A stretch of DNA of 64,000 nucleotides from assembly GCA_907165065.1 (NCBI GenBank), contig OU015526.1, positions 69,649,723-69,713,722 of the forward strand. Direction: 5' to 3'. The notes under the pieces were generated by a model that saw nothing but the letters and a program-made list of their open reading frames with translations, ran no database searches and was not told the origin of the DNA. The position numbers and the translations under genes were made by a program. This document shows, piece after piece, positions 11,842 through 24,268 of this stretch (the stretch's first letter is position 1; each line of letters begins with the position of its first letter). The stretch comes from Caprimulgus europaeus (Eukaryota > Chordata > Aves > Caprimulgiformes > Caprimulgidae).

Positions 11842-14800
11842 ATTTATGACACCTAAGTATCTGAGGCTTTATAAAGCCTTCGAGTTCATTTGATTTGAAA
11901 TGTCAAGAAAAATGGAAGGTCTGCTATATGTGTAAACATATGCAACCTATAGGTGTAGGGCAATCTTTTTCCACAATATTGACAAGAACTTAAGTAGATA
12001 ATGCAGAGGGGAAGTAATAACCCTGGTGAGTAACCAAAACTCATTAAGCTGGTCAGGTGGGGCATGTGAGTGAGGAAGGCATGAGCAGAGCGGCATGCAT
12101 ACCAAAATACCATAGGCTTTGAGTAGAAGGAAACTGTTTGAGAAAATACTAATATCAAGTTTTTTAAAAAAGTTCTCCAGCATTCCTGCCTGCTTTGAGC
12201 AAGTTATTTTAGGCATGATAATTTTTAGAGAAACTTCCAGATGCTAAACAGCTACTCTAAATTTTAGTATCTTCTATTCTTACTAAGCCAATAAGGTTGA
12301 AAGATGTATAGCAATTCCAATCCCTTCATAGGATTAAGCCAATTAAAAACATTTCTTAAGGTACATTTTGCTTCTTTTCCCTAGTACAAAGCCTTTTTAA
12401 AAGCAGAAACTGATTGTGGCATCACACCTGTAGCAGTATAAGGGACCACAACAGTCGAAAGGAATGCAATCCATATATTTGCACACCAGGCAAGAAATGT
12501 GTAGGGAGTGCTCTGGCAGTTCCCAGCTGCTGTAACAGTCTGTCTAGGCTTTAAAAAAAACTACCTTGAAAGCACAGAAGAGCAGGGGAACTTTAAAGTC
12601 TTGATGCACATGGTTGTGCTTTATTTTCCCTGCTAATTACTCTGCCATAGCTGAATATCTAGCTCTGAGGTTCCTGCCCCACTGAGGTGACAATCCTGAC
12701 TTTGTGATGACCAATCCTGCACTGTTATGAACCTCCTAAAACAGTGAATCTGCTAGGAATAAAAAATTAGGGACTAGAAATTAGATGGATGTTTTAAGGG
12801 TTTTTGAAAAGGTAAAAGATAAACAACGGAGTTCCAGAAGATGAAGACCTGAAGCTTACCTGGACTGATTTTAAATGTTAGCAATTTGCAACAACTGTAT
12901 ATCAATTACTAAGTTGTTGCCAGAACTTAGGTTTTGTCTCAGACAAATGAGATAACATCTTTTTCATTCAGGTCCTTTAACCTGAGTCTAAGGAAGCTTT
13001 ATTGACTTGGTAGAAGAGCATTTGGAGGTATAGCTGTTCATAATCTAGGGTAATATAACTTCAGTAATATAAACAAAATCAAGCACGGAATCAGGAGTAC
13101 AAATAGTAAATGAGGGAAGTTTTCTTAGATTTATTTTCAGAGAAGTCCACCCTCCCACCCAAATGTTTCTAAATAGGATCCAATATTTCAATTCAGAACA
13201 ATAATCCTTACCAAATATAGATGGTTGCTTTACTTCTGTTTGCTTGCATTACCTCTGCTTACAGACTTTATAACCCAGTCACATCCGAATATCTCAGTTT
13301 TACAATCTGTCCAAAATATAAAACTTTCTGATGCACCTGTTTTTCCTCTATTATGCATTATAAATTGTCTCTCTTACTCTATTGTTTATTTTATTTTGGA
13401 AGCTTACCACTGCTCAAAAGTTGTTTCTACAAAGTTATAGCAATGAAAGAAATATTGAATAAAGACTGTACTACAATTGTAAACATTTTAAACGAGTATT
13501 TCATCTAAAATCAAATGTACAGTTCTTATTGCATTTGGCTGCTGCACAGATTGCAAGACTTATGTTCTTTCCCAGCATAACATCAATAAGCTATTTTCTC
13601 CAGCAGCTGCTCACAAGTTTGGTTTGTTGTGGCGATTAACTATAGAAAAGCTTCAGTATTGGATCTCACTGATGAAAAGACTGAAACCATCTTGATTATT
13701 TGCAGTTATTGTTAGGCATATTCTGGTTAGATATTTATATTAATATCAAGATCTTTGCCAATCTGTAATATCCATAATTCAAATGAGCCTTGCAACCATT
13801 TTATATTGATTCTTATAACCAACTCTATCATTTCTGTCATGATTGTGTTTAGTTTGGAAGGTTTTTTTATCATAAAGATTGATGAGGGAAGTATTTTTGC
13901 CATAGTGATCTTTTTACTAGACTAATAAATATATGCACATACATCTGTGTGTAAACCTACATGTATATACATGTGTATAACTGCATGTATATAAACATAT
14001 ATACACATATATGTATATACACATATATAACTGCATGCATATAAACATATATACACATATGTAAATATAAGTATTCTAGTCAATACTTACTTTAAAGGTA
14101 AATCTTTTCCTATCTTCTTTGAAAATGACAGAAGAGTGAAATTCTGAACAGTAAAATCACTGATAGCATAGTGTTGACTGTAAGGGTATGTCAAGCCTAA
14201 GACATTATCCTGACCTTGCAAAAATGTAATGTGAGCCTCTTATACGAGGGAAATACTCTGGTCACCAAACTATTTATTGTTGCTCAGTTGTTCTTTAGTT
14301 TTGATTCAGAATTCTATCTGAATCAAATTAAAGTTTTCTGGCAAAACTCAGAAAGTCTCAGAAAAGTTCTGAGAAACCTTTTCCCACTAAATATCACTGT
14401 TGGAAAAAGTACCCACTGACTTATAATAAACCAGGTAGTACTGGGCAATGCCCAGGACAGAGTCACACATACATGGGTTGTTCTCTGTTCTACAAAGGAT
14501 CACTTGAAATCACAACAGATACAGACTTGGAAGTGGATGAAGCTTTTGATAGAGCAGTGAATGTTATGGCAGAGTCCTGAGAAACCCCTCAGAGTTTATT
14601 AAGTTCTACTAGATTCAGTTGCTTTAAATGTAGTGTTGACCAAACATTCCTTGTGTATAAGAAATTTTAGCTAAAACCTCATTATTATTGTCAAGGGTGG
14701 GTAAAAGTGGCACAAACTGAATCTTAGGTGGCACAATTTCCGTGTTGTTTCAGCCTTGTTGAAAACTTTGCTTGCTGAACATCTGGTTTTTTGTGTTAGG

Positions 14801-15553
14801 TTTTTTTTTTTTTTTGCTTTGGTTTGGTTTGGGTTTTTTGGTTTTTTTTTTCCTCTCTGGAAGTACTCTAATCAGTTCAAAGGCTGAAATATTCTTTTCC
14901 CAGACAGACAAATATTTCCATAAACCAGAGCTTTCATTTTTAAAACCCTACTCCTTATGACAATTCTAATTCCAAATGAATTCCAAATGTTAATAGTTCC
15001 TCTTTGCTTCCTTATAATTTTAGCGCACAAGTTTATAAGCCCTAATAATTTATTTGTTTTTCCAAGCCCACCAATCAAAGCAGCACTTCGCATGTAGCAT
15101 AGTTGCATTGACTGTAACAGAAGAAAATGTTAAACTCTCACAGAGTCCCTATATTACTGCAGTTTCCTACTAATTACATAGTTCTTTATTCCAACTCTAA
15201 AAGCACAAACAAACTTCACTTCTGATTGTGTCATGACCAAGATTATAATCACAGGCAGCAAAAAGCAAGAGAAATCCTGATGATAGATAAATTTCCTTTC
15301 ATATTCTTAAGTTTTGTTTGTTTTCATCAGTCATTTCATGGGAAATGCACAGATAAGTTGAGGTATGGAGGTAGAACTGGTTACACGCTGAAGTTATATT
15401 TTGGATGCTATGTTTTAAAAAGTCACTTGGTCTATGGGTTTGTCAAAAAATGTACTTTTTAACAATGCATTTGGAAACTGGATCTACTGAGATACAAACA
15501 CATTTGCATTTGTGAATGTCTGAGAGAAATCTAGACGTCCATTTTATGGAACT
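11842..15553. other. Unique DNA with microsatellite
   Basis: AT-rich unique DNA. It contains an AT/CA microsatellite at 13921-14072 (listed separately) and a T/G-rich low-complexity run near 14795-14852. The short block near 12600-12680 has balanced composition and no repeat match. No coding exon or RNA gene is recognised. Confidence 0.65.
13921..14072. repeat. AT/CA microsatellite with higher-order repeat
   Basis: A low-complexity run of ATATAC, CATATA and TGTATA units. A longer unit starting AACTGCATG and running through ATAAACATATATACACATAT occurs twice, about 49 bases apart and with a single substitution (GTATAT versus GCATAT). This indicates segmental duplication inside the microsatellite. 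Confidence 0.85.
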
Positions 15554-16102
15554 GTCCCCCCTCTACTCCTCTCTGGTGAGGCTACATCTGAAATATTGTG
15601 TCCTGTTCTGGGCCCCACAGTTCAAGAAGGACAGGGAACTGCTTGAGAGTCCAGCACAGAGCCACCAAGATGATTAAGGGAGATCCCTTATGAGGAAAGG
15701 CTGAGGGAGCTGGGTCTCTTGAGCTTGGAAAAGAGGAGGCTGAGGGGTGACCTCATTAATGTTTATAAATACATTAAGGGTGAGTGTCAGGTGGATGGAG
15801 CCAGGCTCTTCTCAGTGATGTCCAGTGGTAGGACAAGCGGCAATGAGTGTAAGCTGGAACACAGGAGGTTCTGCTTAAACTTGAGAAGAAACTTCTTTAC
15901 TGTGAGGGTGCCAGAGCACTGGAACAGGCTGCCCAAGGAGGTTGTGGAGTCTCCTTCTCTGGAGACATTCAAGACCCACCTGGATGCTTTCCTGTGTGAT
16001 CTCATGTAGGTGCTCCTGCTCTGGCAGGGGGATTGGACTAGATGATCTTTCGAGGTCCATTCCAATCCCTAACATTCTGTGATTCTGTGTGTGATTCTGT
16101 GA
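15554..16102 (+). mobile_element. CR1 LINE fragment, subfamily A
   Basis: 5'-truncated CR1 holding the end of ORF2 (endonuclease-reverse transcriptase polyprotein) plus the 3' UTR. The frame 15719-16009 encodes 96 residues of the ORF2 C-terminus, with the motifs [27 protein letters not shown] and [18 protein letters not shown]. Upstream, the conserved stretch around [14 protein letters not shown] is present as DNA (15590-15640), but a small deletion near 15645-15690 breaks the frame. The 3' end carries ATTCTGTG units. CR1 normally makes no clear target duplication, and none is seen. It is not functional. Confidence 0.95.
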
Positions 16103-18912
16103 GTTGTTATCAGGAGTTACTGCAATGATCAAGATTCATTTTAGAATCCTTTCAACTAATAAGATTATTTTGCTTATGAACTAATACAATACTTCAAATA
16201 TGTTTATTATCACAACTGACATATACAAATTAATTTTTCTGACTTTTAAAAACACCCTTTTCCCCCATGCTACAAATGCAGTTCTATAGATCAGAATAGA
16301 TGGTGGTTTAGAGTGAAGAGGTACTAAACTTCTATGAAGGTATAGTTACTGGGATACTGGTGCTGACAGATGTTAGTAAGCGCTTATGAGGTGGGTTTTT
16401 TTCTTTTTGTTTTGCTTTGTTTTGTTCTTCTTTGTTGTAGCTTTGTAGTGTATTTCATGCAGTCTGAAGCAACATAATCCTATTTTTCTTTGGAAAGTTC
16501 AAGTTTGGATGTTGATTTTTTACTTCATAGAGATTCTTAGATGTTTTCAACTACTCTGTTATTTGTATTTTCCTTTTTTAACAGGCATTTGAATACAGAA
16601 GTAAAATCTGATAATATAGATCTATATTTTTGCTCCTACAGAAAAGAAAGGCTATGTCTAAAGGCAACAGTGAGAAGGGCTCCAAAGATGAGAAAAATGT
16701 GAGAGCAGTGGACTTCTGTACCATGCTCAACAGACTTGGGATCTGACAGAGTGTATGGGAAAGTCAATCCTTAATGGAAAAATCTTTACTGAGAATGAAT
16801 CTATTAATCAGAGACGTAGGAATGTGTGAGGTAGGAAAGGATTTTCTGACTATGAGAGTTGCCCTGAGAAACTGAAGATGGGTTTCTAAGGAAAGCAAAG
16901 CAAAGGAACGGTCTCAGAATCAGCAGGATCGTGAACCGTAAAAGTGAAACAGAGATCGAAGATGGTCTAAATAGGCACAATAGGATTTGATGGATAGATG
17001 AGGAAGTTCAGGTAATTTTGTGGGACTGAAAATAGCAAATGCATTCAAATTTATTACTTAGCATGGAAAGGAAGTCAATTTTTATAATACAAAGACTAGT
17101 CTTATAAAGAACAAAACAACCAATAAGATTTACAATAATAGGTATATGGAATGAAGGGATGAGAGATGATATTATCAGGCAAAATGGGGATAATTTTTAG
17201 AGAATCTCAGATGCAAGAACTGAGAATGAACTGACTTTAAACATTTTAAGTCAAGGTAGCTTCTCTTCTTTGTGGACAGTTCATATATATTTCTTGTACT
17301 CACAGTCATAGTCATCTCTATAATGCTGTAATTGTACATGATAATTGTGTCTATAAAAGGCAAAACTTGAATGCAAGCACAATTTTAGGATTAACCACTA
17401 AAGTAGTAAAACCGTATTTTTCTCCTATGTCAATCGTAAGCTGCCACTGACCAGCCCAATTATATTATTGATATTGCTATTTGTAGCACTTATAAGCTTA
17501 GAAACAAATTTGTGTATCTGCCTTTCCTCAGAGAGGTTTTGGCAAAGAAACAATGAACGACTGCAACAGCAATTGTGAAGTGAAGTTTTAGGTAAAACTT
17601 GAGCAGTCTAAGTAAGTATCAAATAAGTTTGTTGGGTTTTTGTTGGGTTTTTTGGGTTTTTTTTGGTTTGGATTTTTTTGGCAGGGGGAGTGGGTGCTGG
17701 GTTTTTGGTTTTGGTTTGTTTTTTTGTCAAAATTATGATACAGCCAACAGAACCAGAACTCTGTCTACAGCACAGCTTTGCAATTGCATTCTTCATTAGT
17801 GTTTCGCAAAAGTACATCTTTGGTAGTATGCTTAATGGACAGATTGTGATTCTAACTGTGTTCTTGCTCAAAACTCATTAAGGGCCAGGAAATATGAGGG
17901 GAATGAAAGAAAGCAGGAAGATTAAAAGGGACATTGATGATCCAATAGAGGAAAGACGTATTTTCATTCACATTGTAAACAGAATTGCAATTGCCATTTT
18001 GGCACTTGGGTATCAATGGCAAATAACTTGTTTGCAAGGAGAGCATTTTATATCTATATACTGTAACGTTGTGGATGTGCAGGCAGTGGGTAACATGCAG
18101 CAAGTATTAAAAAGATAAATATGCATAAAGATTGTGTTTGGCTGGGCAAGATACAGAAGCCTGGAAGAGGGGATCTTGGTGACACACACGGCAAGCTCTG
18201 TGCATCTTGTTGGATTAAAGACTAGATTTGTGTCTTAGCCAATACAATGTCATGTTGAGTTATGTAAATCCCATCACAGAAATGCAAACACAATGCAGCA
18301 GCAGAATTCTTTGGCATGAGCTCTTCAGCTATTTTCCTGTAATCAATTTGATGTCTTGCTACAGATTGTTTTTCCCTTGCAGCACAACCACACGGTTAGT
18401 TGAATACAGTTTTGGTTTTTGGTTTTTGTTTTTTTCTGAATTATTATGATATAAACTCCATAGTTTAATAACTGCAATGTTTATTTTTCTTAAGTGAGAT
18501 TCTTCGGGACAACTAGAAAGTTGATGTCAGAGTAAGTAATGAAAATAATATTATGTGACTGAAGAGGCAAATAACTAATATTTAATGTTTAAGGCAAAAA
18601 TCTTGACTGATAGTAGGATATAAACATTCATATAATCAGACAGATTTTCTACTGTGGCTTGCAGAGACTGAAAATACTGAAGACTAGCATTAACCAGTCA
18701 CTGAGCTTAGTAATACCATTCCTCAAACAATCGAAGACCATCTTATTTGCAGGCTCAGACTGGTTCAGAGTACACAGAGAATGAAAAGCAGTGCATGGGC
18801 TTATTTCACCTCTTTCCATAAGTGGACAGCAAGAGGACAGAGCCAGATGGATGATGGAAAAAAACATGCCAGTCCTTGTTTCTGTGCAAAGCAACAAAAG
18901 AGGAAATCTTCC
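16103..18912. other. Unique DNA with T/G-rich tract
   Basis: AT-rich unique sequence. The only structure is a T/G-rich low-complexity tract at about 17628-17725, where runs of three or more G could form a G-quadruplex. Open frames crossing that tract are compositional. No gene, RNA or repeat family is recognised. Confidence 0.65.
17628..17725 (+). repeat. T/G-rich low-complexity tract
   Basis: Alternating G2-5 and T3-8 runs. The core near 17681-17703 has GGGGG, GGG and GGG within about 20 bases, with further GGG runs on the 5' side, which fits the loose spacing of a G-quadruplex on the + strand. Folding is inferred only. Confidence 0.6.
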
Positions 18913-18917
18913 AGCAG

Positions 18918-19515
18918 TGTGATGGATTCACTTGGCTAGCAGCCAAACACAGCTGCTCACTCAGTCTTGAGCCCCAGGGAATAGGGGAGAGAATCAGAAG
19001 GGTAAGAGTAAGGAGACTCTTAGGTTGAGATAAAAGTCATTTACTAATTGAAATAAAAGAATAATAATAACAGTAATAATAGAATGTACAAACGAGTGAT
19101 GTACACTGCAGTTGCTCACCACCCGCTGACTGATGCCCAGCTCGTCCCCAGCTAGCAAACCTGGAGCAGAGACAGTCCTAAAACCAGAACCACAACCCCC
19201 TAAGAGTGAAACCAAGCAATCCCCAAGAGAATCTCACAGCTTTCCAGTCAACCCTCATTAATATACTGAACATGACATTATATGATGTGGAATCGAAATG
19301 CAAGTTTTAGGTTTTCCTAATTACTATGCTTTGCCCCTTAGTTCTTTGCACTTGCAGACTAGCAAAACCTGAAGCCCTTGAACTTACAGTGACAACTAAA
19401 AACATTAATATGTTATCGACATTCTTCTCACAACAAATCCCATACTGAAACCAAAACACAGTGCTATCCTAGCTACTAAGAAGAAAATTAACTCTATGCT
19501 AGTGAAACCAGGACA
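18918..19515 (-). mobile_element. Solo ERVL-type LTR (copy 2)
   Basis: About 598 bp. Read on the minus strand it begins TGTCCTGGTTTCACTAG, continues into the AGAGTTAATTTTC block found in all five LTRs here, and ends CCATCACA. The flanks AGCAG and AGTTG agree at three of five positions, so the target repeat is decayed or not genuine. It is more diverged from the other copies in its left (U3) half, which suggests an older or distinct subfamily. Solo LTR; no internal retroviral sequence lies beside it. Confidence 0.87.
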
Positions 19516-21230
19516 AGTTGGGGGGGAAAGGGTTGAGGAGCAGAATAAGACAGCAGTTCAGAGTAACTGTGGGTGAGTAGAAACCAATTATGTGATGAGG
19601 TATGCTATGACTGCCAATTTCTCTTTTGCTTAAAGCATCATAATTATGGTTGTAATCTAGCCCTACGTGCTAGAGCTGTAATACTAAGGATCCAGCCCTA
19701 CTACTTTGGTATTTTATAACAACCTCTTAAAATATTTTTAAGGATGAAAGTTCAAACTCTGAGCACAGCTTTTGGATGCAAGCTTAAAAGATGCCCTCAA
19801 ACTAAAATGCCTAACAGGTGTCTTCCTTTTTCTTTGTAGTATGTTAATATTAAGCCTAATGTAGCTAACATAGTAGGGAATTTTCTTTTAGGTCAGCTTT
19901 TTAGGGCCTATGCTGTAAAGTGTAGGTATTTTGAACACTGTGAAAAAGGACTTTTTGAAAATGTCAACTTTAAGCTGCTTAGTACCTCCAAAAAAGATTA
20001 AGAGAACATCAAGATTATAGTATAATGTTCTTAAATTACATATACTGGAGTTTATTTTCCTTTTTAATATCTTTTATGATAAATGTGAAGTCATTTATCA
20101 ATGTAATAATGTGAGCTTAGAAGCATTTAGTTTGCTAGTATTCTTTGATTTTATAGATCTACTTACATTTACCTTCATGTTCATGAATTGCTATGTAGCA
20201 TTTATAACTTCTCCGTCCAAAGCCCCTTTTAGTTTACAGTAAAATAAAAATTGAAATGTTATGTTGGAAAAGCCAGTATTGTCTTTAAAAGGGAATATTT
20301 CCCAATGGCACTGTAATTCTCATGCCTTAAATCTTCCTTTGCAGAATATTTTAGTTCAGTAGGTTGGTTTGACACCAAAATATGTAACAATAGTCTACAA
20401 ATGTGCAGGAAAACTGTTGAGATCTGTAAAAGCACTAATAGCTTCCAGGACTGTTTGCTGCAGGAACACAAGTTGATTGCAACTGTTGGCAGTGATGAAA
20501 ATGGGCATCAAACTGAGACAGTCCAAGCTTGTCCTGATGTTAAAGGATTTTCCACCTACACAAAAGAGAGCTAACTGGAATACTGGATCAATGATTCAGC
20601 TTTGAAGTCACTACTTCAGGCTACAGGTGAGATGGTTTGTCTTGCCTGTAGATATTAGTTCACATGAACCCCACAGAATTTAATGACACCTTGCAAATTA
20701 ATAATTTAGTCCCAATTCATCCCTGCATTGGGAGACATCTCAGTTTATCAAAACAATTCAAAATGTATTAACATTATTTAGGAATTGACTAAAGCTTTAT
20801 AAAAAGCACATTTGCACTCTCTTACTATGACAAACACTCTGTGATTTTTGGACAATTTATAACTTTAAAGACAATATGCACTGTAGCATCTTCTCATGTG
20901 TTTACTCAGCCTTGTGAGAAGGTGAATGCATTCAAATAAAGACTGCCACTTGGATCTGAGAGTAGATTTTGCCCTTAGCTATATTATTTGCAAAATACAT
21001 GCTATTGCCTAGTTGAAACCAACATTTCATTTAAAATATCTACCTCCATTATTAATGTTAAACATGTAAATGACAACCAAACTGAATTTTCATTATTTTC
21101 ATATCTTTTTTTAAGTCTCTAATGAAGTTTAAAAATCAACCTTTGTGTAAAACATTGTAATTAAGTCTAAAATATAATAGTAGAAGCATTAATTTTCAAG
21201 AAAACTATGTCCAAAAGCAAAACCAGGGAG

Positions 21231-21287
21231 AATAAATAAATAAATAAATACATACATACATACATACATACATACATACATACATAA
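21231..21287. repeat. (AAAT)n-(CATA)n tetranucleotide repeat
   Basis: About five AAAT units run directly into about eight CATA units. A compound microsatellite, likely polymorphic in length. Confidence 0.95.
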
Positions 21288-21454
21288 AATCCCTGTGTTT
21301 CAACTCCCATGTAAGCATGGTAAACTTTAAACATGTATCTACCAGTTGAAAGGAAAAATCAAATTCAAATAAAACAAGCATGGTCCAGGAGGCCTAAAGA
21401 GTAAAGCACTTTGTGAAGCACCTGAGTCACCTATACAGAGGAAGAAATGTATCC

Positions 21455-21524
21455 TCTGGATATGATCTCCAGATGATTAGGATGATTCAGATGATCTTCA
21501 ATGATCTGGATATGATCTCCAGAT
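21455..21524. repeat. Two exact 20-bp repeats, each with a dyad
   Basis: The 20-mer TCTGGATATGATCTCCAGAT occurs at 21455-21474 and again at 21505-21524, exactly 50 bases apart. Inside each copy TCTGGA and TCCAGA form a perfect 6-base inverted repeat around TATGATC. The sequence between the copies is rich in GATGAT and GATC words, so the pair may come from a decayed short tandem array. Confidence 0.8.
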
Positions 21525-23280
21525 AGGATCCAGAACTACTGAGGGAAAGGGTTGAATGCAAGCTCTTGGCATAATGGTTCCTGGCAGGAGCTAGCCAGCA
21601 GATGCCACTGAGGTCAGTGAAGTACTTCATTGAAAAGCTTTAAATACCTGAATTCATGTACTCTGGAGTCTGACCAAGAAAGCAGACAGCCTTTCTATTG
21701 TGGACACAGCTGGCCCTTATCCTCAGAAACTGTCAGCACTCTGTTGTGTTAATATTCCCATTTGCTAAAAGGATTTAGCACTTCATGGAAAGACAGATGA
21801 AGTTGTGGGTTCATTTATGTCCTCCTGTACATCAAAAGTATAGCTCTGAAGGTGTCCAAACCACTTTTACCTTCAGTTTCTAAATCTGAAAAAATCAAAT
21901 TATTTTATTTTTTTGAGGAATTAACTATATCAGTTATATCCTGAGAATTACTACTCAAAACCCCAGGACGCACAACCTCCTTGATCTTTACTGGGAAAAA
22001 CACAACACAGAAGTTGAGCTGATGCTGAAAAAAAAGGGATCTGTGCCTCAATATTTGCTGAAACAAAACTGTAGGTATTCAACAGACTTAAATGAGTTTT
22101 CAGGTACTCTGAAGTGTATCTACCAATATTAGGTAGAAACTACAGGTTGGCCAGTGTTAAAATTCAGATTTGGATGGTAAAATGACGTCTTACTTTAGAA
22201 GTTGGAATCTTTTGTTTGATTTTAGTTGAATATTTTCTCATATTTGTGGATCTCTAACATTGTCATAGAAAGAAAAACAATAACAGATTTTGAGACTTGG
22301 ATAATAAATTACAAAATTTGACAGGATGAGTTCATACAAGTTATCACAGAAATATTTTTTTTTCCTTAATTTACTTAGTTTTATAATGACAATTAGAAAA
22401 AATTAGGAAAATCCAGAAGAAAAAAGGTATGAAAGAATCTCTTTTGCCTAATTTGTTAGAAATTGGGTATGTTAGGATCTTTTTGTGGAAATCTATAATA
22501 TTTTTATTTGTCTTCTCAACAAGAAATGTATCAAAATCTTAAAAATAAAAAATAATTATATGTTGTAAAAATAAAGAAAGATTTATTTTCATAATACCAG
22601 TTTAACCTTTTTTATTTAAAAATTAAAATAGCTGTAACAGAAGAAAATAACAGTATTAAAGGACAGAAGAAGTAAAAATTGACAATGTCATAAGCTTCAC
22701 ACTTTTATAAAATATCACTGTTGGTTTTGGATCACAAGAATGATAGCTTCACTTGCAAAAGAACAATGAATCATATGTAGAAGGCTTGAGGAAAAAAAAA
22801 AAAAAAGAGCTTTCATCTACACATTACTTTATTATTAACCAGAGAAGTTATTGCCTTATCTTGGAAACCTCCACTCCATCTGGAAGCTACTTCATGGTTG
22901 AAGGATCTATGAAGATGTGCTTCAGTGGAAGGAATGCATTTATGTGAAAGCATCACACCTGATGTACGATGCACTAAGCTTTGATTTCATGGTTGCATGC
23001 AGACTGCACAAATATCACTCAGTCCAGCTTCTCCTAAGAAATGACAGTCGGGAATGGATGAAAAGGAGCTAGATATCCTGTCATTTCAAAAGCTTACTGG
23101 CTGTATTTTAGTTTATTCAGTTGTTTGCAAGTTTTACTTCTGGCAGGATTAAAACCTGATTTTAAATGACAATATAATGATACACCTAAATATTTACATC
23201 TGGATTGTATTTGGCGAAGGGTGAGTTTAATTTCCTTAAGAACACAGGCAGTAGTTGAATGCTCTAAACATCTAGATATT

Positions 23281-23760
23281 TCATAGAATCATAGATTCAT
23301 AGAATGATTTGGGCTGGAAGGGGCCTTAAAGATCACCTAGTTCCAACCCCCCTGCCATCAGCAGGGACACCTTCCACTAGACCAGGTTGCTCAAAGCCTC
23401 ATCCAACTTGGCCTTGAATACTTCCAGGTATGGGGCATCCACAGCTTCTCTGGGCAACCTGTCCCAGTGTCTGACCACCCTCACAGTGAAGAATTTTTTC
23501 CTAATATCTAATCTAAACCTACCCTCTTTCAGCTTAAAGCTATTTCCCCTTGTTCTGTCATTAACTGCCCTTATGGAAAGTCCCTCCCCAGCTTTCTTGT
23601 AGCCCCTTCAGGTACAGGAAGGCCACTATAAGATCTCCCCAGAGCCTTCTCTTCTCCAGGCTGAACAGCCCCAACTCTCTCAGCCTGTCCTCATAGCAGA
23701 GGTGCTCCAGCCCTCGGATAATCCTCATGGCCTCCTCTGGACTCATTCTAACTGGTCATG
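23281..23760 (-). mobile_element. CR1 LINE fragment, subfamily B
   Basis: Minus-strand CR1 with the ORF2 C-terminus and 3' UTR. It runs from a 5' truncation near the GACCAGTTAGAATGAG motif to terminal ATTCTATG-type units. The frame 23561-23746 encodes residues such as [20 protein letters not shown] and [18 protein letters not shown], the usual CR1 ORF2 tail; the rest of the tail lies in another frame. It is clearly related to the longer copy at 43.8-44.6 kb but somewhat better preserved. Confidence 0.95.
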
Positions 23761-24243
23761 CACATTTCAATCTGTGCATGAATGAAGACAGCAATGCTTG
23801 GAGTAAACAGTTGAACTAAATTTAAAAAAAAAAAATATAAAAAACCAAAAAAACACAAACCAAAATGGGTCTAAGGCATATATCAAGGTGATAAACATTG
23901 AAAGTATTACTGAACTGAGAAAGAAATTATAGCAAAGTCCATAATAGTATACCAGTTCATACTTTTACCTGGCTCCCTCGTGAACACTGTTTTTTAAGCT
24001 TTACTGTTTTGTCAAATTTTGAGTGACTTTTCACAGGATTGACATGAGCTCAACCTTTTGAAAAGGAATAAAAGCAGTAAAACTGCTCAGAAAAAGGACG
24101 GGCAACTACTTCTGGTGAAGCCTCATTGTGCATTACCTTCCCTGTCTCCTTCACTGGAAACAAAAGAATCATCTGTTTAGATAATGCAGGTAACTAGGAT
24201 GGGTTATTCAAAGAGCTAAACTTTGGGAAAGTGGCATGCAACC

Positions 24244-24268
24244 AAAAAAAAAAAAAAAAAAAAAAAAA
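24244..24268. repeat. A25 homopolymer
   Basis: Uninterrupted A tract. No retrocopied mRNA is recognisable upstream, so it is taken as a simple repeat rather than a retrogene tail. Confidence 0.9.

Larger units (their letters stand above)
19521..23280. other. Unique DNA with simple repeats
   Basis: AT-rich unique sequence with a tetranucleotide repeat at 21231-21287 and a pair of exact 20-base repeats at 21455-21524 (both listed). The 22930-23150 block is of balanced composition and might be conserved non-coding DNA. No exon or RNA gene is recognised. Confidence 0.65.

Noticed and set aside
18913-19520. Target repeat AGCAG/AGTTG around the 18.9 kb LTR
   Set aside because: Only three of five bases agree, so it is not claimed as a target duplication; the LTR call rests on sequence similarity.
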